Assembly: GCF_034259325.1 (NCBI RefSeq)
Contig: NZ_JAXIVS010000010.1
Location: 310,001-374,000, forward strand
Length of the DNA: 64,000 nucleotides
DNA from: Hyalangium ruber
Lineage (GTDB): Bacteria > Myxococcota > Myxococcia > Myxococcales > Myxococcaceae
Direction of reading: 5' to 3'
Made by a program: the position numbers and the translations under genes. Under the pieces are notes generated by a model. It made no database searches. It saw nothing but the letters and a program-made list of their open reading frames with translations, and was not told the origin of the DNA. Shown here in pieces: positions 33,428 to 42,160 of this stretch. Each line of letters begins with the position of its first letter. Within the stretch, counting starts at the first letter, position 1.

Positions 33428-34641
33428 CGGTGTGGACCCTCACCGAGTGGGAGTGGGCCGAGCTGCCCCTCTCCCCCGCGGACGTGCTGGCCGCCCAGGG
33501 ACACCTGGGCTCGGCGCTCGCCGTGGAGCCCTCCGCCCGAGGCGTCCGCCTGCGCGCGCTGGGCGTGGCCGGCATGGTCGCGCTGCCCGGAGGCGTGCTG
33601 CACGTCCGGCCCAAGGTGCCAGCGCTTCACCTGCTGGCGCTGCTCGACTACGCCGCGCGCGAGGTGCCTTGGACCGAGGAGGTGGTCGGCGCGGCCGAGG
33701 CGGACGAGCTGCTCCCCCTGCTCGGCGAGCTCTTCGTTCGCCGCGTGGAGCGCCTGGCCCGGGGCGGCTGGGTCCACGGCTATCGCGAGCAGGAGTCCCT
33801 GCGGCCAGCGCTGCGCGGACGGTGGCTCGTGGGGAGGGACCTCGCCCGGCCGCCCACGCACCGCCACCGGCTCTCCTGCCAGTTCGATGAGTTCACCCGC
33901 GACGTGGCCCCCAACCGCGTCCTCCTCGCGGCGCTGCGCGAGCTGGAGCGCTCCAGCGCCTTCGGTCCCCAGGTGACCGCGCGGGCGAGGATGCTGGCCT
34001 CTACATTAGAAGAGGTGGAGCCGGTGGCCGACACGCGCGCGGCCGTGCGGACGCTGGCCTCGGATCGACGCTTCGCTCCCTACGGCCCGGCCCTCGGGCT
34101 CGCCCGTCTCATCCTCGAAGGCCACGGCGCGCAGGCCACTCCCGGCCCGCATCCGCTCGCCTCCTTCATCCTCCGGCTGGCGCCCTTGTTCGAGGCCGCC
34201 GTCACCCGCGCGCTGGCGAAGGTGGCGCTCGCCCGGGGCCTGCCGTGCCATGCCCAGCGCCCGCTCTCGCTGGACACCCAGGGCCAGCTCACCGTCATCC
34301 CCGACGTCGTCCTCGAGCGGGGCGAGGCGCGCCTCGTCATCGACGCCAAGTACAAGCTCCCCGCCTCGGGGCTGCCACTCGCGGACGACTTCCAGCAGCT
34401 CGTCACCTATCTGGCGTGCGCGGATGCGTACCGGGGTGCCCTCGTGCTGCCGGCGCTCGGCGCCGTTCCCGAGGAGACCTCCTTGCGACTGAGCCCCTTC
34501 GGACGCCGCTGCGAGGTGCGGGTGGTGAAGGTCCCCCTCGGAGGCCGCGCCGCCACGGTGGGCCTGGCGCTGGAGTCCTGCGCCGAGCGGCTCATCTCCT
34601 GGCTGCCGGGCCTTGCCCCGGCCGCCCGGGTCACTGCTTGA
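33424..34641 (+). CDS. mcrC: McrC-family endonuclease subunit
   Basis: 405 aa. Starts on an ATG that overlaps the McrB stop (ATGA), so translation is coupled. N-terminal half: LRALGVAGMVALPGGVLHVR, the beta-rich part that contacts the McrB ring; middle: LSCQFDEFTRDVAPNRVLLA, a conserved McrC stretch. The C-terminal PD-(D/E)xK nuclease shows D294 in VIPDVVLE and D307-A-K309 in LVIDAKYK. Length is typical. It supplies the DNA-cutting activity for the McrB motor and stimulates its NTPase. Its 3' end overlaps the convergent small exported protein gene by 11 nt. Confidence 0.9.
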   Translation: MTVWTLTEWEWAELPLSPADVLAAQGHLGSALAVEPSARGVRLRALGVAGMVALPGGVLHVRPKVPALHLLALLDYAAREVPWTEEVVGAAEADELLPLLGELFVRRVERLARGGWVHGYREQESLRPALRGRWLVGRDLARPPTHRHRLSCQFDEFTRDVAPNRVLLAALRELERSSAFGPQVTARARMLASTLEEVEPVADTRAAVRTLASDRRFAPYGPALGLARLILEGHGAQATPGPHPLASFILRLAPLFEAAVTRALAKVALARGLPCHAQRPLSLDTQGQLTVIPDVVLERGEARLVIDAKYKLPASGLPLADDFQQLVTYLACADAYRGALVLPALGAVPEETSLRLSPFGRRCEVRVVKVPLGGRAATVGLALESCAERLISWLPGLAPAARVTA

Positions 34642-35002
34642 ACGTCAGCGTCTGCGAAGCCACCGAGGTGCCGAACGTGTACGAGGTGTTGTTCGTCCAC
34701 GTCCACGTGCCCCGCTTGTAGGTCGCCGCCAGCCAGAACGTACACTTGTTCGTGAGCAGGCACGTCTTGCTCCCGTACGCCGACGTGGGGCCCACCACCG
34801 AGGCGTTGATGGTGATGGCGGCCACCGGCGCGTCGCACGTCGTCTCGAAGTGGAAGTACATGCGCCCACCGAACGAGTACGTGGGCCCGAGGACCGTGGC
34901 CGTACACGTCGTCCCGGGCAGCGTCGTCGGCTCTTCTTCCGGAATCTCCGTCGTGTTGACCCCAATCGAAGCCAGCCCGATGAGCAGAAACTGATTCAGC
35001 AT
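34631..35002 (-). CDS. Small exported protein, unknown function
   Basis: 123 aa from ATG 35002 with GGGAGA about 7 nt upstream. A short hydrophobic start (MLNQFLLIGLASIGVN) is followed by a mature beta-rich domain with four cysteines (TTCTATVLGP, FETTCDAPVAA, KTCLLTNKCTFWLAATY) likely to form disulfides; Thr and aromatic content is high. It looks like a small secreted beta-sandwich. No family recognised. Overlaps the end of the McrC gene by 11 nt in convergent orientation. Confidence 0.65.
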   Translation of the reverse strand: MLNQFLLIGLASIGVNTTEIPEEEPTTLPGTTCTATVLGPTYSFGGRMYFHFETTCDAPVAAITINASVVGPTSAYGSKTCLLTNKCTFWLAATYKRGTWTWTNNTSYTFGTSVASQTLTFKQ

Positions 35003-35296
35003 GGTGAATCTCCCGGCAGAGCGCGCGCCAACCGAAGTCACGCTCATGCATGGATGAAGCCGTGCGCGTCAGCGGCGTGATTTGTCGCACGCCACTGCAC
35101 TGCTACAGATGGCCTGTTCACACACGGCGCCCGAGGGACTTCACCCTGCCCACGAGCGTCAGCTGCTACGGGTCGCGCGCCACCCGGTCACGTTCAAATG
35201 ACCCCACCTGGCGACGCCGCTACCCACCGCGAGCAAATACATGCATCAAAGAATTCTTTGATGACGGCCTAATCGCACAATGCGATGTAAGCCCGT

Positions 35297-37174
35297 ATGA
35301 CCAACAACCCACGAGCAGTTTCTCCCCAGGGTCTTCCAGGTGGTTCCCGTGTGGCCCTCCTGAGCGCAGCGCTCGCGGCGGTCCTCGCCGCCTGTGGTCC
35401 CACGCAGGAACCCGAGCCCGTCTCTCCGAGCGCCACCGAGGCGGTGGCCCTGGATGCCCAGGACGTGGTGCGGCGTGCCCAGGCCCAGCTTCCTTCGGCG
35501 CGGGCCTCCTCCGCCTCCACCGTCATCTCCTCCGAGCTCTCGGTTCGGAGCGGCTTCGTGCCGAACTCGGTATCGCAGATCATGCCGGTCGTCGCCGCGG
35601 GCAATGGCATCTACCTCGTCGTCTGGACGGAGACGTGGAGCCATACCAGCCCCAACGCGACGGACCTCTTCGCGGTGCGGGTGAATGCCTCGACGGGCGC
35701 CCTGCTGGACTCCACGCCCATCCTCGTCTCCAACACCTCGGACCCCGATGTGTTCCCCGCGGTCGGCTTCGACGGAACGAACTTCCTGGTCGCCTGGACC
35801 CGGCCTCCCCTCACCTACGCGGTGCGGGTGAGGGCGTCGGACGGCGCGGTGCTCGGCACGCCCCGCCTCATCACCACCCCGGCCCCCAGTCCCTACGAAC
35901 CGCCGCTGCCCCACATGTACCCGGCCGTGGCCTTCGATGGGACGAACTACCTGGTGGTGTGGAATGGCACCTTCTACAAGGACGGCGTCCACCGCAACGG
36001 CATCCTCGGCACCTGGGTGCGGCCCTCGGATGGGCAGACGCTCGACACGTACGCCTTCATCGTCAGCTTGCGCCAGGACAGCACCCCCCAGGTGGCCTTT
36101 GGGAATGGGCGCTACCTGGTGACCTGGTCCGACTCGGTCAACAGCACGACGGCCAACGTCCATGGCGTGCGCATCGACGCCGCCTCCCGGCAGGTGCTCG
36201 ACGCGACGCCGCTGTCCATCGCCACCTCTACGTCGGTGGCGGAGACCAACCCGTCCATTGCCTCCGACGGGAGCCACTTCCTGGTCGTCTGGCAGCGCGG
36301 CAACAGCACGCTCGAGGGCGTCCGGGTGCGCGGCTCGGATGGCGCCGTCCTCTCCCCCGCCGCCACCGTGGGCACGGGCAGCGTGAAGCAGGCCGCGGTC
36401 ACCTACGACGGGCAGGACTACCGGGTGGGCTGGGTGGGCAATCACGGCGCGGGGCTGCAGGCGTTCAGCACGCGCGTGTCCACCAGCGGGGCGGTGGGCG
36501 AGGAGCTGGTGCTGTCCAGCATCGCCGCGACCACGCAGCAGGAGGCGCCGGCCATCGCCGCGAGCTCCGCGGGCCACTTCCTGGCGCTCTACGGCCAGTA
36601 CGACTCGGCGAAGCGCATCCGCATGCGGCTGGTGCAGGACGTTCAGCCCCAGGACTGCACCACGCTCGAGCCGACGCTGGTGCTCAACGGCACGGCGGTG
36701 ATGAACCTGGAGTGCAACCCGAACGGCACCTACTCCGACCCGGGCGCCCAGGCGTTCGACGGGTGCGGCAACCCCATCCCCGTGCATGCGTACAACTCGG
36801 GCAATGACTCCTCCGGCCCGGGCCCGAACGTGAAGCTCGAGGGCAACTACACCGTGTCCTACTCCGCGTGGGATGCGCAGGGGCGCACGGTGAGCGCCAC
36901 CCGCACGGTGAACGTGGATGACACCACCGCGCCGACGCTGACGCTGCTCGGGGCCATGCGGATGACGCACACCTGCGGCAGCATGTGGAACGACCCCGGC
37001 TACGTGGGCTCGGACGTGTGCTACCCGAGCGCGGCGACCTCCGTGTGGCGCACCGGCGAGGTGAATGGCTGGGCCGAGGGCACCTACACGGTGACCTACA
37101 CGCTGACCGACAGCGGCGGGAACAGCGCTCCGGCCCTCACGCGCACCGTGGAAGTGGTCGACTGCCCCTGGTAG
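35297..37174 (+). CDS. Surface lipoprotein with beta-propeller-like repeats and two Ig-like domains
   Basis: 625 aa. Signal VALLSAALAAVLAAC gives a lipobox at Cys 33. Residues 95-450 contain about seven copies of a 50-residue unit with FDGTNFLVAWT / NGRYLVTWSD / DGSHFLVVWQR-like strands and RVxASxGxxL loops, consistent with a seven-blade propeller. The C-terminal ~170 residues form two DUF5011/HYR-like immunoglobulin folds, each with the Y(S/V)DPGAxA and EGNYTVSYSAWDAQG-type strands and cysteine pairs. Such layouts are common in secreted myxobacterial proteins. Function unknown. A strong hairpin terminator follows at 37188-37214. Confidence 0.82.
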   Translation: MTNNPRAVSPQGLPGGSRVALLSAALAAVLAACGPTQEPEPVSPSATEAVALDAQDVVRRAQAQLPSARASSASTVISSELSVRSGFVPNSVSQIMPVVAAGNGIYLVVWTETWSHTSPNATDLFAVRVNASTGALLDSTPILVSNTSDPDVFPAVGFDGTNFLVAWTRPPLTYAVRVRASDGAVLGTPRLITTPAPSPYEPPLPHMYPAVAFDGTNYLVVWNGTFYKDGVHRNGILGTWVRPSDGQTLDTYAFIVSLRQDSTPQVAFGNGRYLVTWSDSVNSTTANVHGVRIDAASRQVLDATPLSIATSTSVAETNPSIASDGSHFLVVWQRGNSTLEGVRVRGSDGAVLSPAATVGTGSVKQAAVTYDGQDYRVGWVGNHGAGLQAFSTRVSTSGAVGEELVLSSIAATTQQEAPAIAASSAGHFLALYGQYDSAKRIRMRLVQDVQPQDCTTLEPTLVLNGTAVMNLECNPNGTYSDPGAQAFDGCGNPIPVHAYNSGNDSSGPGPNVKLEGNYTVSYSAWDAQGRTVSATRTVNVDDTTAPTLTLLGAMRMTHTCGSMWNDPGYVGSDVCYPSAATSVWRTGEVNGWAEGTYTVTYTLTDSGGNSAPALTRTVEVVDCPW

Positions 37175-37187
37175 CGGGGTAACGCCC

Positions 37188-37214
37188 GGGCGCCGCGCTC
37201 GTCACGCGGCGCCC
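37188..37214. terminator. Bidirectional hairpin between convergent genes
   Basis: A perfect 10-bp stem (GGGCGCCGCG, 37188-37197, with 37205-37214) and a 7-nt loop lie between the ends of the lipoprotein gene and the histidine kinase gene. No T-run follows, so it may slow polymerase or protect 3' ends rather than be a classical intrinsic terminator. Confidence 0.6.
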
Positions 37215-37224
37215 TGGGGCGGCC

Positions 37225-38640
37225 TCAGTGCAGCTCCGGCTCGCAGGGCAAGAGCACCGTGAAGGTGGCCCCCTGCCCGACCTGGGAGTCCACTTCGATG
37301 GTGCCCCGCATGGCCTCCACCAGCGTGCGGCTGATGTAGAGCCCCAGGCCCAGGCCGCCGTAGTGCTGCGTGGGCACCGCGCGCTCGAACTTGCGGAACA
37401 GCCGGCGCTGCGCCTCCGGGGCGATGCCGATGCCCTGGTCCTTCACCCGCAGCCGCACCCACGCGTCCTGCTTCTGGACGTGGACGTGGACGGGCTTTCC
37501 CGCCCCGTACTTGAGGGCGTTGGACAGCAGGTTGACCACCACCTGATCCAGGCGCAGGGCATCCCACCACCCTTGCGTCTCTCCCTCTACCTCCAGGCGC
37601 ACCTCGCAGCCGGCGCGCGCGAAGTCCGGCTCGAGCCGCTCCAGCGCCTCGCGCACCAGCACCGCCAGGTCCGTCTTCTGGAAGTCCAGGTGCAGCCGCC
37701 CGCTGTCCAGCGACGTCACATCCAACAGGCTGCTGTTGAGCACGTTGAGCCGCTGGAGCTGGCGCTCCATGGTCTGCAGCCGGCCTCCGAGCCGCTGCCC
37801 CAGCTCACCCTCGGTGCCCCCCACCGTCGACTTCACCAGCCCCAGCTGCAGCTTGAGCGAGGTGAGCGGCGTCTTGAGCTCATGCGAGGCCATGGAGAGG
37901 AACTCGTCCCGGGCGCGCACCGCGGCCAGCGCCTCCTGCTCGGCGCGCAGGCGCTCCTGGAGCGCCGCCTCGAGCGCGGCGGTGCGCTCGGCCACGCGCC
38001 GCTCGAGCTCCGCGTTGAGCTGGCGCAGCTCCGCCTTGGCCATCTTCAGCGAGGCGCTCTCCAGCACCTCCCACGCGCCCTCGCGCCGGGCCACCGCGAA
38101 CTGGTGGTTGCGCACCACGTCCAGGATTCCCACCGGCTCGCAGCGGTGCAGGCAGTAGCTGCACAGGGCGACGATCTGATGCTGGTGGAACGTCTGGTTC
38201 ACCCGCTCCTCGTAGTCGGCGAAGTCCTTCCAGTCCTTCGCTTCGATCCAGAAGGTGTTGCCGGTGAGCCGCAGCCCCGAGCGCCCACGCGCCAGCGCCT
38301 GGTCCTTGTGTTCCAGCCACGCCTGGAGAATCCCGTCGGCATCCGTCCTGCCCGTGCGCAGGTACCACTCGCGGTAGTCGAGGATGTCGATGCGCCCTTG
38401 CTCGAGGTACTTCGCCAGGTCCGGCACCGCGTTGCGCAGCGCCACCTTGGCGTCCTCGGCGCCGAAGGGCTCGGACGTCACCCACAGGCACTGCTCGTTG
38501 TTCTCGAGGCCCGCCTTGAAGAAGGGCACCAGCGAGTCCGCGAGGTCTTCCGGCGTCGCGTAGAAGTTGCAGAAGTGACTGCCCCACGGGATGTCACCAA
38601 TCGCCGGAATTCCACTGGGTGTCATCGATAGCGTGTGCAA
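37225..38640 (-). CDS. MEDS-domain sensor histidine kinase
   Basis: 471 aa counted from TTG 38640, which has AGAGGAG at good distance; ATG 38625 is the alternative. Residues ~15-190 form a MEDS domain (methanogen/methylotroph, DcmR-type sensory domain): GSHFCNFYATPEDLADSLVP, NNEQCLWVTSEPFG, then CSYCLHRCEP with clustered cysteines that could sense redox or bind metal. A coiled coil leads to HisKA with phosphorylatable H253 in MASHELKTPLTSL and an HATPase domain (NLLSNALKYG, GGLGLGLYISRTLVEAMRG). No membrane segment, no adjacent regulator. Likely a cytoplasmic hydrocarbon or redox sensor; ligand unknown. Confidence 0.9.
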   Translation of the reverse strand: MHTLSMTPSGIPAIGDIPWGSHFCNFYATPEDLADSLVPFFKAGLENNEQCLWVTSEPFGAEDAKVALRNAVPDLAKYLEQGRIDILDYREWYLRTGRTDADGILQAWLEHKDQALARGRSGLRLTGNTFWIEAKDWKDFADYEERVNQTFHQHQIVALCSYCLHRCEPVGILDVVRNHQFAVARREGAWEVLESASLKMAKAELRQLNAELERRVAERTAALEAALQERLRAEQEALAAVRARDEFLSMASHELKTPLTSLKLQLGLVKSTVGGTEGELGQRLGGRLQTMERQLQRLNVLNSSLLDVTSLDSGRLHLDFQKTDLAVLVREALERLEPDFARAGCEVRLEVEGETQGWWDALRLDQVVVNLLSNALKYGAGKPVHVHVQKQDAWVRLRVKDQGIGIAPEAQRRLFRKFERAVPTQHYGGLGLGLYISRTLVEAMRGTIEVDSQVGQGATFTVLLPCEPELH

Positions 38641-38900
38641 GACCACTCCTCTTGAAGGTTCAGGGCGAGCGCCAGGGATTCGGGGGCTCGCAGCCTAGAG
38701 GCCCCACGAGCAGCCGAACAGCGCCTCTCTGGCTGGCGGGTCGGCTACTCACCAGTCGTTCTGAGCGTTCCCCCTCCAATGGACCGGTGGGATGTACGCA
38801 GGCGGAAGTCTGCTGGCCTGGGCACGCACATCGGTCCCTGGTTCAACACCAGCAGGCAGCCTCCGCATTCATCTCCCGGGCGATCAGGGGTGCGCTTCCC

Positions 38901-40262
38901 TCAGAGCGCGGCCTCCAGCCCCAGCCGCCCCTGCACCGCCGAGCCCAGGTAGACATTGCCCGTCACCCAGCCAGCGCTCTTGGCGTCCAGCTCGGCGTAC
39001 ACCGCCAGTCGGGGCAGTACGTCCACGGCCAGTGCGAGGCTCCCGCCCCCGCCCAGCCGCGCACGGGTGTCCATGAAGCGACCGTCCGAGGGCTGGAGCC
39101 AGAGCCACCCTTCCGCTGACAGGTGGGCGGACACGGCCTGCGTCGGCACGGGCCAGCGCACGAGCCTCAGCTCCAGGCCGGGGAAGGCGCGCGTGCCGTT
39201 GAGGTAATGGTGGTAGGTGGCCCCCACATTCCATCCGGCGAGGCTGGCGAGCAGGTGTCCGTCCACCACCTGTCCAAAGGAGGTGAGCTGGTGCGAGAGC
39301 GCGAAGCTCCAGCGGTCCTCCGGGCGGCCGGGCACGGGCAGGTGTCCCACGCCGAAGAGCTGGGGCGAGGCGAAGTTCAGCAGCGACAGCCAGCTCGCCC
39401 GCTTCAGGTAGGACCGCCCCTCGGGGGAGAGCTGGTCCGCGTATCGGTAGCGGTCGACGCCGATGCCCGAGGGGTGGACGCCCCGCTCGGCGTAGGGCTG
39501 GCGATCATTCTCCAGGTCGTAGATCCACCCCGAGCAGTCGAGCCCGGTGAAGTCCCGCTCGGCGATGTCCACCTCCCGAACGTCGTCTCCCAGCGCATCC
39601 TCGGAGCGGGTGCCGACGCACAGGCGCAGGTACTGGAAGACACTGACCGCGTTGAGCCACAAGCGCGGCACGTCCCTGGCGGGGCTGCGCCGGTCATAGA
39701 AGATGTCCCGCTGCAGGCGCACGTTGCTGGCGACCTGGGCCTCCATGCCCGCGGCGGACAGGCGCACGAAGTCCTGGGGGTGCTGCTCCTTGATGAACGT
39801 CAGCCCCTCGTCGGAGACGTGCTTCACGTAGATGAACTCGCTGAAGAGGCGCAGCTCGTACACCCCGTTGAAGCTGGAGACGCCGTGGCGGGAGAGCACC
39901 GCGCGGTGCCACTCCTCATGGAACCAGGCATCCCCTCCGGGCAGGACGGTGGCGCCCAGGAGCGCCCAGGTGAGCAGCAGCGGCACCTCGACGACGGGGC
40001 GAACCCAGGACCGGCTGTTCTGGCCGATTCGCTCGCCCAGCAGATCGATGGCCCAGCTTCCACCTCCCATCACCAGCTCCTGCATGTCCGCGGCCTGTCG
40101 CATGGACGGCGCCCCGTGCCGGACATTGAAGGGCACATCCACCAGCGACAGCCGGGGACGGAAGCGGCCACTTCGGGCCAGCGGGGCCGAGGGCTCCTCG
40201 GCCCGAGCGGCGAACGCGCCCAGCAGCACGCACAGCGACACCAGGACGCACGGGACTCGCAT
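38901..40262 (-). CDS. Exported protein with HExxH-like motif, unknown family
   Basis: 453 aa. Signal peptide CVLVSLCVLLGAFAARAEEP. A hydrophobic segment near 88-108 (PVVEVPLLLTWALLGATVLP) is directly followed by H115-E-E-W-H119 (WFHEEWHRAVLSRHG), a zinc-peptidase-like signature at a membrane-proximal place. The C-terminal half is beta-rich (HLSAEGWLWLQPSDG, ARLGGGGSLALAVDVLP, VYLGSAVQGRLGLEAAL) and ends like an outer-membrane barrel. No family recognised, and no third zinc ligand could be picked out, so peptidase activity is unproven. Divergent from the SIR2 gene with only 62 nt between start codons. Confidence 0.75.
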   Translation of the reverse strand: MRVPCVLVSLCVLLGAFAARAEEPSAPLARSGRFRPRLSLVDVPFNVRHGAPSMRQAADMQELVMGGGSWAIDLLGERIGQNSRSWVRPVVEVPLLLTWALLGATVLPGGDAWFHEEWHRAVLSRHGVSSFNGVYELRLFSEFIYVKHVSDEGLTFIKEQHPQDFVRLSAAGMEAQVASNVRLQRDIFYDRRSPARDVPRLWLNAVSVFQYLRLCVGTRSEDALGDDVREVDIAERDFTGLDCSGWIYDLENDRQPYAERGVHPSGIGVDRYRYADQLSPEGRSYLKRASWLSLLNFASPQLFGVGHLPVPGRPEDRWSFALSHQLTSFGQVVDGHLLASLAGWNVGATYHHYLNGTRAFPGLELRLVRWPVPTQAVSAHLSAEGWLWLQPSDGRFMDTRARLGGGGSLALAVDVLPRLAVYAELDAKSAGWVTGNVYLGSAVQGRLGLEAAL

Positions 40263-40324
40263 TGGCCCTCCAGTCAGGCCCTTTCCGCTCCACTCCGGGT
40301 ATCATCCTCCTTACGAGAGGCGCG

Positions 40325-42160
40325 ATGAACTTCCCGAAGGAGCTGGTCGAAGCCGTCCGCAAGGGTCAGGTCGTTCCATTCGTGGGTGCCGGCATCAGCA
40401 TGGGCGTGAAGCGAGGGCTGTTCCCCTCGTGGATCCAACTGCTGGAGGGGCTCGCCGAGCGGCTGCGCGACGAGTCCATCCCCGAGGCCACCATCGCCGA
40501 GATGCGGCAGCGCATCGCCCAGGGCGACTTCCTCACCGCCGCCGAAATGGCCTTCACGGAGCTGGGCGCCTACCGCTTCAACCGCTTCCTGCGCGAGCGC
40601 ATCCGCCAGCGGCATCCGCCTGACGCGGACCTGTCCGTCATCCACGCCCTGTGGGAGCTGCGCCCGCCGGTGGTGATTACTCCCAACTATGACGACGTGC
40701 TCCTGTGGGCCCGCGCGGACGCCGAGGCCGTCTCCAACGACCAGGAGGACGAGCTGAACCTCATGGACGCCGAGGCCTCCCCGAACACGCCGCGCGTCTG
40801 GTACCTCCACGGCACCATCCACCGGCTGGCCACGCTGGTGCTGGCCGGCGCCGACTACAAGCGGCTCTACGGAGACACCGCGCAGCCAACCAGCTACTCG
40901 CAATACACCAACGCCCTGGTGCGCCTGCGCGCGTGGATCGGCTCCAAGCCCTTCCTTTATATGGGCTTCAGCTTCAGCGACCTGTACGTGCTCAAGCAGC
41001 TCGAGCACGTCATCGGCATCACCAAGGGCCGCCACGTGCCCAGCTTCGCGCTGATGAAGAAGGGGCAGATCGACCGGGGCGCGCTGTGGCCCCGCTACAA
41101 CATCCAGCTCCTGGAATACGAGGACCACGGCCCGCCGCTGGCCGCCTTCCTGCGCGGACTGGCGCGCGCCGCCTTCGGTCCGACGCCCGAGGCCACAGGC
41201 GGCGACGCCGGCGCGGGCCGACGCGGAGACCCGGGGCCCGTGCCACGCCCCGCGCTGGAGCAGGAGTACACGCGCATCCTCCAGCGTCAGCACCGGCTGG
41301 TGCTGCTGGCCCCCGAGGACGGCGGAGCCCGCTCGCTGGCGCGCCGCGTGGCGGAGCAGTACGGCGAGCGCGTCACCTGGCTGGCGCCGCCGAACCTGCC
41401 CGACTGCACCGAGGCCGACTACTGCCGCGCCCTGGCCCAGGACGACTCCGTCACCAGCTTCGACGCGCTGGTGGCGCACCTTCGGGCGAAGGCCGCGCGC
41501 CTGGGCCGCGAGCACCTCGTCGTCCTGCGCTACGAGTGGGGCCCCATCGAGCACCTGAAGGCGCTGGGCAGCACCCTGCGGCGGATGATGGACGAGCCCT
41601 CGGGGGTGCAGTTCCACTTCCTCATCGCGGGCGGTGAGCGCTCGGCGTGGATGCTGCACAACGTGCGCAACTTCTCCGTCTTCTCGGGCGCGCCCCAGCG
41701 CGAGGTGCCAGACCTCACGGTGGACGAGGTGCGCCAGTTCCTCCAGGCCGAAGGGCTGGAGGGGGCGCGCTGGGCCTCCAGCGTCCAAGAGGCCACGGGA
41801 GGCAACCTGGGGCTGCTCAAGGAGGCGCTGAGCAGCGACGGGCCGCTGGATGCCGACTCGGTGACGGGGAGGCTGGCGCGCAGTCCGGCGCTGCGGGGTG
41901 GGGTGCAGGAGTGCCTGCGCCGGGACGAGCGCAACGGGTACGTGGGCGAGCGGAGCTGCCGCGCGGTGCTCGAGAAGCTCCTGTCCGGGCAGTCCGTGGA
42001 GCCGCTCGAGCCGCTGGACCACCAGGTGGAGTACCCGGAGGTGCGGCTGTACTTCGCGGGGCTGGTGCGCGCCGAGGCCTCGGGCAAGACGGTGCTCCGG
42101 TGCAAGGCGGTGGAGCTGGCCGCGCGCGAGGCGCTGGCGCGCAAGGACGTGCGTCCTTGA
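40325..42160 (+). CDS. SIR2-like (predicted NADase) protein with degenerate ATPase-like C-terminal region
   Basis: 611 aa from ATG 40325 (GAGAGG just upstream). The N-terminal ~280 residues are a SIR2-like domain: VPFVGAGISMG with G21-A-G-I-S25, T119-P-N-Y-D123, and H162 in WYLHGTIH, the positions used for NAD binding and hydrolysis; FLYMGFSFSDLYVLKQL closes the domain. After a Gly/Pro linker, 315-611 resembles an AAA/STAND core that has lost its P-loop (LVLLAPEDGGARSLARRV where GxxGxGKT is expected), with a helical C-terminus. Its stop overlaps the TTG start of the next gene. In antiphage systems SIR2 domains deplete NAD; here the partner protein is the likely trigger. Function inferred. Confidence 0.85.
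   Translation: MNFPKELVEAVRKGQVVPFVGAGISMGVKRGLFPSWIQLLEGLAERLRDESIPEATIAEMRQRIAQGDFLTAAEMAFTELGAYRFNRFLRERIRQRHPPDADLSVIHALWELRPPVVITPNYDDVLLWARADAEAVSNDQEDELNLMDAEASPNTPRVWYLHGTIHRLATLVLAGADYKRLYGDTAQPTSYSQYTNALVRLRAWIGSKPFLYMGFSFSDLYVLKQLEHVIGITKGRHVPSFALMKKGQIDRGALWPRYNIQLLEYEDHGPPLAAFLRGLARAAFGPTPEATGGDAGAGRRGDPGPVPRPALEQEYTRILQRQHRLVLLAPEDGGARSLARRVAEQYGERVTWLAPPNLPDCTEADYCRALAQDDSVTSFDALVAHLRAKAARLGREHLVVLRYEWGPIEHLKALGSTLRRMMDEPSGVQFHFLIAGGERSAWMLHNVRNFSVFSGAPQREVPDLTVDEVRQFLQAEGLEGARWASSVQEATGGNLGLLKEALSSDGPLDADSVTGRLARSPALRGGVQECLRRDERNGYVGERSCRAVLEKLLSGQSVEPLEPLDHQVEYPEVRLYFAGLVRAEASGKTVLRCKAVELAAREALARKDVRP

Noticed and set aside
35050-36807. 585-codon plus-strand frame overlapping the propeller lipoprotein
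   Set aside because: Different frame, His/Arg/Gly-rich; the lipoprotein frame has signal peptide, repeats and Ig-like domains.
41647-42156. Upstream extension of the WD40/STAND frame
   Set aside because: Lies in another frame of the SIR2 gene and has shadow composition; the signal sequence begins at TTG 42157.
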